A stretch of DNA of 64,000 nucleotides from contig NC_134508.1 of NCBI RefSeq assembly GCF_027942865.1, forward strand, positions 39,553,466 through 39,617,465. Direction: 5' to 3'. Position 1 is the stretch's first letter, and the number at the start of each line of letters is the position of its first letter. The notes under the pieces were generated by a model, which was not told the DNA's origin, searched no databases, and saw nothing but the letters and a program-made list of their open reading frames with translations. The stretch comes from Odontesthes bonariensis (taxonomy: Eukaryota; Chordata; Actinopteri; Atheriniformes; Atherinopsidae). Made by a program: the position numbers and the translations under genes. Shown one piece after another: positions 22,501 to 35,340 of this stretch.

Positions 22501-24677
22501 CCCCTGGCCACACTGAAGGCCGCCTGCTGCAGGACGCCAACAGCCCTGCAACCAAAAAAACAAAAGGAAAGTTCTGGTTCTGGAGTTGTGGAAGCATGGG
22601 TTAAATGTATGTTTTTCACAAGGCTACTTCAGAGTTTCCTCCTCTCTTTTATCGTCAGCATGAACCTTAACTTCTGAATTACTTTAACATATCAAACCAA
22701 GCAAGACACATTAATCTAAAACCTCATTCTTTTTAAAGCTTAATTTCGACATAGGGTCCTTCTATAAGGCACCTCGAAGCATAGATTAATTAAGACTTTG
22801 CCTTTTCCATTTCATGTACCAAACAAACTATCAGATAGTGTTTCTAATGTCCTATTTTCCTACTCAGGTTTTTATTTAGCTGTCTGTAATACAATTAAAT
22901 CTCTCTGCTGCCCTCATTAAAGCATGCATGCTTTTCTCAGGAGGGCGTGATCACATACCCAGGTTCTCCTGGTTCTCCTGGAGGTCCGGTAAGTCCTGGG
23001 GTGCCTGACACCCCGGGATCCCCACTCTGACCTCGTTTACCATGGAATCCCATCAGGCCCGACTCCCCCTTCTTGCCCTTCTCATAACCGTGGCCGCCGG
23101 ACCACGGCGCTCCTGAAAACAGCAACAACAACGTTTTGATCTTTGATCATTTAAGAAGAAATATCTCCAAAAAAACGATGCGTGATGCCTTTTACTGATT
23201 TGTGTCTTTCATCAGATTCATCCAGATTATTCCCAACTACAACATTACAAATTGCTCTACATGTGCCTTTGTGAAGCTGCTGCTGGCTCATGATAAATAG
23301 TTCAGAATGCAGCTGACACATTCTGAACAGTAACTAAGCGCCAGTCCCACAATAACCCTGTTCTTGCATCCCTTTGATAATTAAAACTTTCATACTTCAT
23401 TTTTTGGCCTCACTCTGATCCTCAAATCTCAAATATCCATCACCTGCAAATCAAAGAATGTGGAATCATCTCCCCAGTAAATCAGATTTACATTTTACAG
23501 TTCATACATTCACTTAGTTTTTTTTCAAAGTGTCTTATAAGTGAGAAACACATTCAAGCTTCAGAGCAGCAAGGGTATACACTGAGTGCTAAATCTGTTT
23601 AGACAACAGAGTCGGTGTAGCTGAACGAAGAGAGAAGTGTGAGTAAGTGTAGGTTGGGAGATTTGTGATCGGAGGTTTTCTCGAGATAAGTCTTCAAACG
23701 TTTCTTGACAGAAGACAGCGATGCCTCTGCTCTGATAGTGTTTGGTGGTCACTGGGTGCACACCCCACAGTCACTCTGTAGGCAAGCTTCAATGACCTGA
23801 TTTTGATTTGGGCAACTACTTTTAGTAAGTGGAGCTTAATAAGTTCAGCAGCATGCTCTGTTGTGTTCTGGATCATCTGTGTCTTGATTTTTCTAGTAAA
23901 GTGCACGCAGGTCACAGGGCACCTCTGACATGGATGGGTTGTGGCAGTAAAACAGCAGTACAGGAGGATCCTGACCATTTTAGTTGTTATAATACATGGA
24001 GAGCACTGGTGGTGTCATCAAACATATCAGGAAATTAGTTCTTATCTGTTCTGTTTCTGAAAATTCTGTTTGGAGATCTTTGACAATTTTATATGAGCGT
24101 TAACAACCAGCATTGCTCTGTCCAAAACAAAGTTACTGACACGTTTTTATCTACATAAAAAGAGGGAAAACCACACTCCTGTGTAGACATTTTCAAGACA
24201 CATGTCTGATATAATTTCACCCTCAAAATCAGTTCAGAATGAAGATGAAGTATTTTGAAGTTGAAGTATTTTGATCTATTTTGATCTCTCCTCAGGGCCA
24301 ATGAAAAGAAGGCCTGTAAGAGACTTTAAGTTCAACTTCTTGATCAATCAGCATGTCTGGAGCCAAGATGACCAACTCTGTGAGTGTGAATATATATCTG
24401 AGTGTGTCAGGTGGATACCTGGCTCTCCTTTCTGTCCTTTCTCGCCATCCCGACCGTCTTTCCCAGGAAGCCCAGGAATACCTGCGTAGAGGCACATAGA
24501 TGTACAAAATTGAACAAAAACAGAGACACAAGCATCAACCTCTATAATTACGCACACATAAATACACACACCTGGTATCCCGGGCATCCCTGTGGCTGGA
24601 CATGTATCCATGGCAACCAGCAATGGTATGGCCAATAAAAGCAGAGCTCCCATCACAAGAAAATGAGGGTGGAGCAT
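19554..24677 (-). CDS. c1qc: Complement C1q C chain-like, 6 coding exons
   Basis: Exons in order are 24677-24572, 24481-24419, 23112-22959, 22545-22405, 21447-21321 and 19688-19554. Phases fit throughout and the product is 241 residues. Residues 1 to about 23 are a signal peptide (MLHPHFLVMGALLLLAIPLL). The collagen region starts [20 protein letters not shown] and runs through exon 3. The gC1q domain begins AAFSVARG, has CRVPGMYYFVFHAS, and ends FSIFSGFLLHPQ. The spacing between YYFVFHAS and QVTSGG equals that of the human C chain and is three residues shorter than that of the B chain, which decides the C call. The product is secreted and forms C-C dimers in C1q. The initiator exon begins at an acceptor (24687), and a donor at 25216/25215 marks a likely upstream noncoding exon. 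A Tc1-like element sits in the last intron. The globular domain is interrupted by introns after GHFR and after RNRRQ. Confidence 0.9.
19925..21058 (-). mobile_element. Tc1-like transposon, degenerate, in the last c1qc intron
   Basis: Minus-strand reading gives transposase pieces: AQEHFQKSSSVNTVHRNIHK, VKLYHAEKKPYVN and KAHVKWSEGKWKTV, then VVWGCISAYGTGNLHIW and CSINAERYIQVLEQ. These follow the order of a Tc1-family DDE transposase with its usual YIQVLEQ segment. The right end, CCCAACCTTTTTGGAATCAT then GGTTGTA (to 21058), is the terminal inverted repeat of this common teleost family; the left end is decayed. Several frame changes and a missing central block show it is inactive. Confidence 0.8.
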
Positions 24678-25089
24678 GATGGAGAACCTGTAAAGAGTGG
24701 AGACAAGGAAATATAAGAGAGTTGAGATGGAAAATACACGAAAAGATGAAAAAATTTGAGAAATAAAGAGAATGAGAATGGAAGGAGGAAAAGTAAAGAA
24801 GAGGACAACAGGCAGAGGAGGAAATGAAAAGAAGGAAGTGGGATGAGATGAAGGACAGGGGGTGACAGGAGGGCAGGAAAGGGAGGTAGACAAGAAATGA
24901 CAGGATGTTGGGAAATGGGTAGAGGACACAACAAAGAGAAATGGAGGGAGGAAAAAAGGTAGAAAAGAGAAGAAAAGCAAAATGAAAAGTACAATCAGGA
25001 GAGCAGGGGAAAAGAGAAGTGAATGGGAAACAAGAGGCAAGAGGAGATGGAATAATGAGAAATAAAACATGAGATTAATTTTTAATAAA

Positions 25090-25480
25090 ACAAATTTAAC
25101 TTCCTTATTTACTCTAAAGAGATAATTAAAAATGGCCAGCCACGAGATTATCTTAACAGAATCTTCTCTTTTCTAAGTAAATAAGTCATAAATTCAATAA
25201 ATGTCTAAAACTCACCTGAGAGAGCTGACAGAGAAATTAAATCCACCACAGCGAGTTAAAAGCAAACTGAACAGCAGCGGCCGGACGAGGAAGATGACTC
25301 AAAGCCAAAGATTCACCAGTGATTCTCCTTCGGCGACAGTCTGCAGTTCTGCATTTCTGGGAGGTTACATACAGACGCAGGGAATCAGAGAACAGTGCAG
25401 TATAACAGCAATAACACCAGGAGCCACCGCTCCTCTGGTCTCCAGATATTTGCTCCACTGTTGTCCAACAACTACTAAAA
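25090..25480 (-). promoter_or_regulatory. c1qc: Putative c1qc 5' noncoding exon and promoter region
   Basis: On the minus strand a good donor (CAG|GTGAGTTTT) ends a likely leader exon at 25216. It pairs with the acceptor directly before the c1qc start codon (TTTACAG|GTTCTCC, exon from 24687). The transcription start cannot be fixed; the exon probably begins between 25300 and 25480. The GA-rich stretch 24690-25070 between them is intronic; its long open frame is compositional. Confidence 0.5.
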
Positions 25481-25489
25481 ATACGTGAA

Positions 25490-26315
25490 TGAGTTTATTT
25501 CACCTCAGTCCCTCTTATACCGTGCTGACGCCCCCAATACACAATAAAGCACTAAATTAAAGCATTTATATGGATTTATTGGCCACTGAAAATACTTTCA
25601 TCTCGTTGAGAAGCATTTGTTAAAAACCACAGTAATAATATGTCACTACATGAACGAGCCTTTAAATATGGAGCACTTGTTTTCAGTTGTTGACTTGAAA
25701 TAAATGTGGAACATCACCAGCTTTATCGCTGCAGTTTTAATGAGTTGAATTCATGTCTGGCCTTTAGAATCCAACCCATTCTCTCTGTACACAACACAAA
25801 GGCTTTATCTATTCGTGTCCATGACTTGATTTTTCACAGTTTTTGCTATTATAAGGCATATTACATTACGTCAAACAAGCATTGCATCATATTTAACAGC
25901 TAACAAAGCCCACATTTGGAGGGTTGGGAGTGTTTGATGGGAGTCCAGGACCTCTATTTTAAACAGTTCAATCATGACAGGGTGTGTTGTTATGAAGAGC
26001 AGGTTTAAGTACTTCAACCTTCATAAGTATAAGTAATTCAGCAGTGATTAAAAGTGAAACTTTTCACACTTTTTTATTATTTCTGCATTACTATTAATGA
26101 CAGCATGATTAGATTTCCCACACAAGTCCTGATAAAAAGAGATCAATTTAAGTCATTAGGTCAAAATTAATAAACCTGGTCATTTATAAAATGAGGGATA
26201 TTATGCGTGTCACCAAATGTAAGCTAAAATAATACAGCAAATGCAATCATTTTAACCAAACCCATCCAGTCAACATGCTCACATGTCCAATACATTGTAG
26301 TTTCACAATCCAGGC
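25490..26315. other. Spacer upstream of c1qc
   Basis: AT-rich sequence. No exon, repeat boundary or RNA gene could be supported here. Confidence 0.4.
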
Positions 26316-26923
26316 TTAAAGCTGCAGTCTGCAACTCTTTTTCAAGCATAATGCCTGGAACTGTCCGGGGATTCTGAAAGTAGTACATTAAATACCCCAA
26401 TACAAAAAAAAATGAGTTCTCTAGGTCCCCTATATGTCCCGCTAGGTCCCTCCAAAGCCAGCAGGTTTGTTTACAAAATTGCAGACCGGACCGGTAAAAG
26501 GTAACCAATCAGGTTACGAGCTGGGCTCTGCTGCCTGTCAATCACCGATTGTGCACGCGCGATACAAGGTAGGCTCGTCCCCACGCTTATTTATCTGGAC
26601 TATTGAACTTCATTACGGGCTAGTCTACTTACTGTGTCTTCCATGATCGCAAATGACAGGTGAGTTGATGAATGAGGAGTCGTGTACGCGAATCTGGCGT
26701 GCACGTAGACGTGCACGAGTTCTCATGTGTTTTGATGGGGCGGGACAGGAAGTTGAATAACTTTTTATTTTTCGGTTAAAAAATAAGCATTTCTTGCATT
26801 TTGCGACTACGGAGGTCACCGTTTTCAACTTCAAGCGTTCTGATAGATCATGTAAACCCTTAAAATGCCAAAAATTAGGACTTTACGTATGACAACAACA
26901 AATCCTGCAGACTGCAGCTTTAA
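26316..26923. mobile_element. TTAA-flanked MITE (copy 1)
   Basis: The element at 26320-26919 is bounded by direct TTAA repeats at 26316-26319 and 26920-26923. It has terminal inverted repeats AGCTGCAGTCTGCA and TGCAGACTGCAGCT. A TTAA target with short inverted termini fits non-autonomous Kolobok-type, or less likely piggyBac-type, elements. It has no coding capacity. A related copy lies at 53.97 kb. Confidence 0.8.
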
Positions 26924-27429
26924 TAATTGCAAGACTGCAATGTTTTGGTTGGCAGTTGTTTTGTTTTGGGTAGCATCAAGTCACATGACAAGAACCACAA
27001 ACAATCAATATCTAACTGTGTAGTCAGAGAAAATGTATGGTTATCTAACCCAAACCATGTGTTTTTGAACTTCTAAACCCTAAATGCTGTGTGCACCTCT
27101 ATGTGGGGCTGTAGTTGAGATTTTCTTTCTGTCTAATTTGTCTTTTCTTCTTTCTAGTGATTGACTGCATACTGACTGTCTCAGTGTCAATGAGTAAGAC
27201 AAAGAATAACAAAGGATATTTACAACTAAGTGGGCAAGATCAGTGCAAAAAAGATTTAATCTGAGAAGTATTCAAGTTCACATTAAGAAGTAAATAGCAT
27301 TCACAGTTTGAATTGAAATTGAAGCTTCCATAGTCCTCAGACATGTTGATCACCTAACCTATAACAGAAGGACAGAGGGACTGTAGGTCAGTTGGCAGTC
27401 AGCCAGTCTAACAGATGTGCAATAATACC

Positions 27430-27691
27430 TGTGGTGTGCAATAATCTTCCTTTAATAATTTTAATCTTACTTTATACTTAAATTTATATACATATTAGTA
27501 TTTATTATTATCATCATTATCACTATTATTACTATTCTCATTACTATTACTAGTACACTAATATCATAACATTATTATTATCTTTATACGGGTGCTGGTG
27601 TTGGGTGTTTTCCAATGTTGTGTCATTTGTACATTTCTGTATGTAACAGTGCTGAGTGCGAGTGAGATGGAGATTTCAATTTCCCTGAGGG

Positions 27692-27782
<91 letters not shown>

Positions 27783-27783
27783 A
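27430..27783 (+). repeat. LINE 3' tail ending in (ATCT)n
   Basis: The segment ends GAGATTTCAATTTCCCTGAG, then GGATCTATC and a long pure (ATCT)n run at about 27690-27782. A tract of the form AATTTCCC-GAGGGAT joined to a tetranucleotide run is the usual 3' terminus of an abundant teleost LINE. ATT/ATC-rich sequence precedes it. Confidence 0.6.
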
Positions 27784-28056
27784 GTCAATCAATCAACCAA
27801 TCAATTGGTTCATTTGAATCTAGATTAGACTCCTGTAAAGCACACAACACTATTTATTGCAATATTTACACCATTTGAAGTCATTAAAAAAATCTTTGAC
27901 CTCCAAACATAATCAGCTGTGCTCCTTTTCGTTAGCGATGTGTAACTATACTGATAATTGTCTCTCTCGGCCTCTTCTGCTCCGTCTGCTTGTGGTTTTT
28001 AAGGGTGAGAACATGCTTGTGCTGATCTGTTCATCACAGAGTAGAAGGTAAAGGTA

Positions 28057-29692
28057 AAGAGCAGCAGTGTTGCCATAGTTACTTTGAAACAGTAATCCGA
28101 CTACTGACTACTGACTACTTCTTTAAAAAGTAACTTAGTTAAGTTACTGACTACTTGCTTTCAAAAGTAACTAAGTTAGATTACTTTTAGTTACTTTCAG
28201 CAGAGGCTGATCTCCCGCCCCTATAACATGAAAATGACTACCAGTTCTGCCAATACTCACTTTATTGACATGTATTTTAACCGGAACATCAAAAATAACA
28301 CTGGCATTTGCAAACTTTTTCTTGAAATAGGCTTACATGTTTTTTAAATAAAAAAAAAATAAGACAGTCTTTCTTGACTTTACTTAAAATATAAAAAACC
28401 TCTTACGAAAAAAAGTAATACATAATACCTATATTGAACATCCCTTGAACCTGTAGTTGTCTAACATTAGAGCAGCAAGAAGTGGTTTTATGAAACAAAA
28501 ACAGTATAAAAAAAAAATCAAAATACTCTTTCTTCACTTCATTTAACTGAAATACTTATTACAAATTAAATGCTTTTTTGACTTCATTAAATCTAACTTA
28601 AATACTTCTTATAAAAAATAAAGTAGCGTTTCTTGACTCAATTTAACATAAACACTTCTTTAAAAAAAACTACATACAATAGACATTCTTGCATCTATCC
28701 ATATGAATTACGGTAACACTTAAGTTACATTGAACATATTAATGAACCTGTAGTTGTCCCGCATCAGAGCAGCAAGGAGTGGTTTTACAAAACATCAGTC
28801 ATTCACTCGCAGCGATGCAGACAAACGGACGGTCATAACACGTAACCTGCTGATAATTATGGGCCCAAGCCAGTATGACAGTCAAGTTTTGACCGAAAAA
28901 TGTCACGTTTATCTTGCTGTATCCACTCGTTGACCAATAAAAGTTTAAACAAACCTGATTGATCGTCAGACCCGTCGCTTTGCAGAAATGTTTGTATGCT
29001 AGTCGCCTACAACTGCAGCTGTTACTGGATTACCCAAAGCTACACCTGACTAAGTATACATAGATAAACATCCGTACACTCATTCAGATATCGTAGAAGA
29101 TGTAATACAGTACGACGTTAACAAGTCATCTTTGAGTCATCAATTGCGACCAGGTAAGATAAACAGCTAGCTAGCCCTCTCCATAGCACTGCCTGAAACG
29201 TAGGCTATATGTTATAAAGTTAGCACGAATAGCTAAACCTATCAACTATCGTCTGTGACGGGCACTGATGAAAACTGTGGCTTAGATTGGTGTATTTATT
29301 TAAAATGATTAGGGAAAGTGAGTAAAATGTAACAAATGATATCGCTGGTGTTTAACATTTTAGTGGGACAGATCATGTAAAATAAGAGTGACTTCAGGCG
29401 AACCCCGCTCCCGTCGCGGACACTGATATAACTCATAAGAAAACAAAATTATCCCAAATTATTTCAATACAAATGTATGGTTGTAATAATCGTGAATATA
29501 TGTTGACAAAAGTCAAATATATGTTCCCCTGAAATGCAGAAATAGTAACGCACGATGTTTTAGATAAGTAACTTCAATCTGACTACTAGTTTTGAAATAG
29601 TAGTTGCGTTAGACTACTCGTTACTGAAAAAAGTAGTCCGACTACAGTAACGCGTTACTAATTAACGCGTTACCGGCATCACTGAAGAGCAG
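28057..29692. mobile_element. Non-autonomous hAT element with 8 bp target duplications
   Basis: The element spans 28065-29684 and is bounded by the perfect 8 bp direct repeat AAGAGCAG (28057-28064 and 29685-29692). It starts CAGTGTTGCC and ends GGCATCACTG, a short imperfect terminal inverted repeat. Subterminal parts are rich in AGTAACT/GTAACGCG motifs typical of fish hAT elements. No transposase frame is found in its 1.6 kb. The clean target duplication indicates a fairly young insertion. Confidence 0.85.
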
Positions 29693-29780
29693 ACAATTTG
29701 TTCTTGTTGTCGTCCTCTCAGATGTGATTCGAAAACTCTGAGGGTTCAAGTGTCATGTTATGAAAAAATTTTGAATTAAA

Positions 29781-31013
29781 ATGCACTGCTGTCGCTGCAC
29801 GGTGGTGTGGTGGTTAGCACTGATGCCTCACAGCAAGAGGGTTCTGGGTTCGGTCCCTGCCTGGGGCCTTTCTGAGTGGAGTTTGCATGTTCTCCCTGTG
29901 TATGTGTGGGTTCTCTCCGGGTACTCCAGCTTCCTCCCTGTTAGGATGGGCATGTAGCGGCTGGATACGCAAGGTAGGAGGCTTGAGGCAGAGGTAGTGA
30001 TGAACCAACCAGGTGTTTTATTCACCAACATTTACATCAGACAGACTTTGACATAGACACATACTGCGGGCCAAGAGCACTGTGGTCCTAGCAGCATATA
30101 CTAGCAACAGGGAAACTCTCTCGCGTGTGGTACAACTGGCAGCCTTATATCCTACTCTGGCTCTACCAACCAAACCCCTAGGGGATTCCTGCTCCTCCCA
30201 TTACATATCCCCATAAGAACAACACACAAAAACCTTAAAATACATTTACCCTCTATTATAAAATCAATCAATTATACTTCCTAGCATGTCTAAAACCATA
30301 GTACTAAATCTAAAAAGACTTTCCCTAACTGATTCTGGTGCACTCCCCCTTACACCAATCAGCACATGGCATGACCTGGAACCTTCAAATGCTGCAGACC
30401 GAATGTAGGGACTCTTTTGCCCGAGCACCCTGGAGAGGAGACAGGTGAGTGACTTTACACATATATTTCAATTACCAGACAGCATAGTCACAGTTTATCA
30501 CATCCTTTAGCTAAATGTATACTTATCACAGAGCATTCAGGCTACTAACGAACTGGATGTTTCCCCTTTACAGGCCTGGTCCCCCCTCATTCCCCGCTGA
30601 GGGCAACACAGGACCTGCACACCACATGTTGTCAATACACACATTCAATAAAACATGTGACAATTTGCCTGGTTATTTAACATATTACTCATGTGACCTC
30701 CAAGACCAAAAGTCAGTAATGAACATTACCTTCATTACACTCCCACTGTCCAAAAACATGCATGTTAGGTTAATTGGTGTCTCTAAAAATTGTCCCTCGG
30801 AGTGTGTGTGTGGTTGTTTGTCTCTGTTTGGCCCTGTGATGGACGGGCGACCTGTCCAGGCTGTATCCTGCCTCTTGCCCGATGACCACTGAGATAGGCT
30901 CCAGCCCCCCCTGCAGCCCAACAGTTGGATTAAGTGGGTTTAGAAAATGGATGGATGGATGCACTACTGTCCTTTTATGCTGAAGTTGGGAATTAGCTTT
31001 TTTCATAAGCAAG
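29781..31013 (+). repeat. tRNA-derived SINE plus flanking repeat (copy 2), interrupted
   Basis: The SINE head starts at 29797 and the tail (GGAT)n ends at about 30958. The body is nearly identical to copy 1 at 17.6 kb and is split by an 801-base insertion. The same 13-mer flanks (29781-29793 and 30959-30971) and about 40 bases of right flank are shared with copy 1. The two loci therefore descend from one composite unit rather than from independent SINE insertions. Confidence 0.8.
29939..30739. mobile_element. Solo LTR, 801 bp, inserted in the SINE
   Basis: The insertion starts TGTTAGG and ends TTACA. It is flanked by the 5 bp direct repeat CTCCC (29934-29938 and 30740-30744). TG...CA ends with a 5 bp target duplication define an LTR, here without any internal region. 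The family is uncertain; a Gypsy-type retrotransposon or endogenous retrovirus is likely. An AATAAA lies near 30647. It is a fossil with no coding part. It is younger than the SINE it sits in, and the exact target repeat suggests modest age. Confidence 0.8.
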
Positions 31014-32130
31014 AATCTATCTAACCTGTTCTAAAGATATGGGCCCGTTGTGTAAAAGGTTAGGCGTACAATACAATTGCAAGTACAAAATAGAAGTTAC
31101 AGTAACCGTAGGGAAAAATAGAATATAACATGTATACATGGGGGTTGTAACTACTGAAAAAGTGCAATGTGCATATATAAAAGTCAGTGCGATTGTGACA
31201 GTCTTTGGATGAGTGTGTCCTCTGATATGTGTCGTGTTTTTGTACAGTCAGAATATACCCTGTAGTGAAACGAACAATGCTGTCTTCAGCAGAGAGCTGA
31301 GGTCAGATGTGTTGGAGCTGTTCAAAACAGCAAAATAAGTAATAGCCGAAATAGAAATGTGAAAAGACTGTGGAAAAGAAAATGCAGGTTGCAATTTGAA
31401 CCAGATATCCCACCCGCCAAGGCGTTTTACACCACCAACCAACCCATGCTTCTACCTTACATGGAGCTCAATAGCGGCGCCTGTTGACATCATTACATTA
31501 ACATCGCCAATGTTGTCACAGCAGTTCGAGAGGAGCTGTTTGGCTTCAGAGAAATGAGGAAGGAAAATGTAGCTATTGTGAAATTTTGGAGGTTTCACAG
31601 TGTTTTTTTCTGTGGACCAAACTACAAAAATAACAATCTGTCATGAAATTTGTTCCAGTAATTGTTGTCTTGTACATCAACTGATCAGACTGACGCTTGT
31701 TCAGGAGCCATTTGTGAGCAGCTCCAGTTGTAGGAACTGTAAAAGTATTTGGTTAAGGTTTGGGAAAAAAAATCATTAAGGCGTTAAAATACACATTGAA
31801 ATGTATTTTATTGAAGGGAAATGTTTGTTTGCAACTGTTGTGTTTACAGCCTGGAAGACCCAACATGTCCAAAACTGAAGCTTTAAGGGTACAGAGTGTG
31901 TTCAAAATTCAAAGTTCACATCCTGACAATCCATCAGTATGTAACGATTGGTGGGTGGATGTAATGACATAAACTGCTCACTTAAAGTACTTCCACAATG
32001 TTTCTGTGGGATTGAGGTAAGGATTTTAACTTGAACAATTAAAAAACATTAACTTTAATCATATTTGATAGCTCATGTCTTGATAAATGTATTCAGAATT
32101 ATTTCATATTATTCAGAATTCCTTATTTTA
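31014..32130. other. Spacer without recognised features
   Basis: No exon, RNA gene or repeat boundary could be supported. Confidence 0.35.
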
Positions 32131-32134
32131 TCAG

Positions 32135-32460
32135 TGTGTCCCGGCCCAGATGAAGCAAAACAGGCCCAAACCATGGCGGTGCCACCACCATGTTTCACTG
32201 CTGGAGAGTTTTCCATCCTACAAATCTTCAAATATGGGCTAAAAACCTACTTATTTAGGATTGCTTTTAATACCCAGTAGTATGATGACACTTTTATCTT
32301 ATTTTATCTTATTTGTTTTTGTTGTATTTTATTGCTTTCACTGTTCTTTTATTGTTTTTATTTGTTTTTACTTATTCTTCTCTTTATTTATTACCTGCTG
32401 TAAAGCACTTTGGTACATCGTAAGGATTGTCTGTAAAGGGCTGTATAAATAAAATACATT
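32135..32460 (+). repeat. Tc1-like scrap joined to a LINE 3' tail
   Basis: A piece containing CCACCACCATGTTTCACTGC (around 32184-32203) resembles a Tc1-family transposon remnant. It is followed from about 32215 by a non-LTR tail ending TGTAAAGGGCTGTATAAATA and then (ACATTT)n. The join suggests one old element inserted in another. Confidence 0.5.
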
Positions 32461-32699
32461 TACATTTACATTTACAAACACTTTAGGTCAAATCCAAAAT
32501 ATTTTGTTTTGATCTCATTCGGCCACCTTCTGGTCCGTCCACATGATCGCTGTCATGATGTGAGAGGTTTTAAGTTGCATAGTTGTTATTTTGGATTCCT
32601 TGATGGAATAATTCATCCCTCACTGAGGGAGGGTTTTTTGTTTTTCTACCACTCTTTGGAGGGGTACTCCTGAATAAGTTAAGTGAGTTCAGACATTAT

Positions 32700-33005
32700 T
32701 GTATTACTCATGTAGATACACACAATTACTCCTCTGCATTTAACCCATCCAGGTTGGCACTTGTTGAACGCACACATGCACAGGGTCACACACTCATGGA
32801 GACAGATGCCATACACTGGAGCAATGGGCAGCCAATCACAGCGCATGGGGGGTATGGTGCCTTGCTCAAGGGCACCTTGGCCGTGGCAAGGAGGTGGACT
32901 GCCACCCCTCCAGCTGTCAGTTCACCAATCTTTGAGCAGTGAGAGTGGGAATCGAGCTGCCAACCTTCAGGTTATTGGACAACCCACTGAGCCATGGCCG
33001 CCCCA
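32700..33005 (-). repeat. tRNA-derived SINE, second family, minus strand
   Basis: Read on the minus strand it has a tRNA-like head (CTCAGTGGGTTGTCC, B-box region GCTCGATTCCCAC). A body with GCCCTTGAGCAAGGCACC and a 3' part with GGGTTAAATGCAGAGGAG follow. Two more copies of this family lie at 42.9 and 43.6 kb. Confidence 0.75.
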
Positions 33006-35340
33006 ATCTACTCCATTCATACATGAACTCTTTTCCAACTTTTCCAAATTTAATCTCTACATGCCACACTACACCTTATGTGTTGTGAATGTAGGACTGA
33101 TAGATTCCTGCTCTGTGAATAACACAGGACACTCACTCATTTAACCATTAAATAAACTACTAAGTCCTACAGGTTTGCATCAGTCCTCTCAACCAAACTA
33201 ATTTTTCTGACTGCTTTGTGGTAAATGTTATGTTGGATTTGATCACATTCATGCTGAAAAAGAGAACTTTCTAGATTAATCATAAATTTTCCATCTCCAC
33301 TGTAATGGCAGAAAGAGTTCAGCTGAGGATATTCTCAAGTGGCAAAGGTTAACCAAAAAGAAGAAGCACAAAAATCAAACATGTTTCACTTCTCTATCCT
33401 CCCTTTAGCTGGGTCACACGAAACTTCTCCATGTCATGAAGTGATAGATTTTACAGCTGTGATGGAGGGATGAACATTTGAAAGTGGTTCCTGCATAGAC
33501 AACATTTTCATTTTCATGTCAGCGCATCCAGTGCAAAGATAACTCACGGACAAAATATATCACATTTCATTTTTCAGAAATCATAAGCAGTTGTTTATTT
33601 GGAGGGAGAATGTCTTCTTTGAGTGTTTTGTTTTCTGTTTGTTTGTGAATTAAGGTCAACGCTAAAGTTGGTTTACTGATAATAAATCAGGTTCTTGCGC
33701 TTGTAAATGCTAAATTCATGGCTAACAGTAATTGGGTTTCCTTTTACTAGTGAAGCAAATATGAAACCATTTTAAAAATCTGAAAAAATCTGAATCAAAC
33801 ACATTTCAATAGACTGGTTCAAAGGGAACAAACTAAGCTGTTTAGTGATAACACTAAACTAAATATGTGTATAGCGGGTGGCGGTATGGGATACGTTGTT
33901 TGTGGTTATAAATCAGTAAAAGAAGTAGTTGTCTTAACTTGATGAGGTAGAAAAAAAGTCAACAAACACTGTGATGGACATCCACAAGAGGAAAAGGGAG
34001 AGAGCTCTTCTTCAGGATTTACTTTAATTTAACTTCTGTGAATATCTGGGAAGATGCCGGTCAGAACGTGAGTTTACTGTTTGCACGCTCAGAACGGAAA
34101 CAGCATGTGAGTAATGTCAATTCAATCTTTGCTTGTTGTATTTAATAAAATTATTCCCATCCCCTCTAAAGTGCATCAAATAAACAAAAAATGCATAAAT
34201 AAAACACCTCAAATGACTATTTATCTATTTATTTATGGTGTGCATTAGTGAAAATCTTTAAAATTTTTACTGTCCATTCACCCTAAATTTTTCACAGCTC
34301 AATGTGAATCAAAAACCAAATTTGAAATCTGACTAATATCAATAAAGGAATCGTAATCATTTTTATAGCACTTGGTGATTGTGGGGAGAAAAAACTGGAT
34401 CAGAACCAGGCTCAGAGAAGGCATCTGTTGACCATTTGTGGTGAAGTGAGAACACAGAAAGAAAAGATGCCACTTTGTTTAGAAATAATATAAATGTTAC
34501 AGCTGTGGGCTGCTGCAGAGCCTGCTGTTTGTACTGAATGCAAATGTGGGTTTTATTTCTATTTATTTAGTCTTTCATGCAGAATTATAGTGTTTGAGTG
34601 CTGATTTGGTATTGAATCATGGCCTTTCCTGCCCTCCAGACTGCCCACTCTTCTGTTAATTTCTAGCTCTGACCGGTTGGACCAGTGTTCCTGCTCTTGT
34701 TTGAACCTGGAACAGCTGCTTAGGGCTTCATCAGCTTTTTAACCACATTCCAACTGTTGATTGACGGCTGTGATTCAGGTATAATTACACAAAAACATGG
34801 GTATTTTTTCCAATTTTTCCTCCTCCATTTCCAAACAAAACAAAACAAAAATACTTTTTTTCTTTTGCCAAACATCACCATTTACACAAAAATCCACATG
34901 AAAAAAACAGACACATGTGGCATGATGGTATACATGTAACTTTAGTTCTTGCTATTCTTCAGGCTATCCCTCCAATTCAAGGTCGTATGGTCCATAAACC
35001 ACAGCATTTGCATTGGGTTCTGTCTGTTTGATATTGTCTGTTTGTTTAAGAGCAAACGTAGAGTTTGCAGGGTTAGCTAACTTCGCTAATAATGTCACTA
35101 ACATGTAAGTAAGCATAGGGGATGTCGGCACATATTATCATGGCGCACCATTGCATGTTGCTAGCTAAAACCCCCAGTTTTCCAGTCCACACATTAACGT
35201 TACACACAAATAAAATTCAGCTTTGTACTAAAACGTCATAAGAACATAAACAATGGCAAAAGGTTTGAGATTATGAAAGCTACAATTGCATCAATGACTA
35301 CATAAATTAATTTTACCAAACATACAGCACCCATACTAAA
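33006..35340. other. Spacer downstream of c1qa
   Basis: AT-rich sequence with no supportable gene. Repeat scraps may be present but none has clear ends. Confidence 0.35.

Noticed and set aside
24348-25070. Open frame of 240 codons on the minus strand
   Set aside because: Only the last part overlaps true c1qc exons; the rest comes from a GA-rich intron (Ser, Leu, Phe runs) and is not spliced into the protein.
27690-27783. CRISPR-like array of short direct repeats
   Set aside because: It is a pure tetranucleotide microsatellite at a LINE tail, with no spacers; no CRISPR array occurs in the window.
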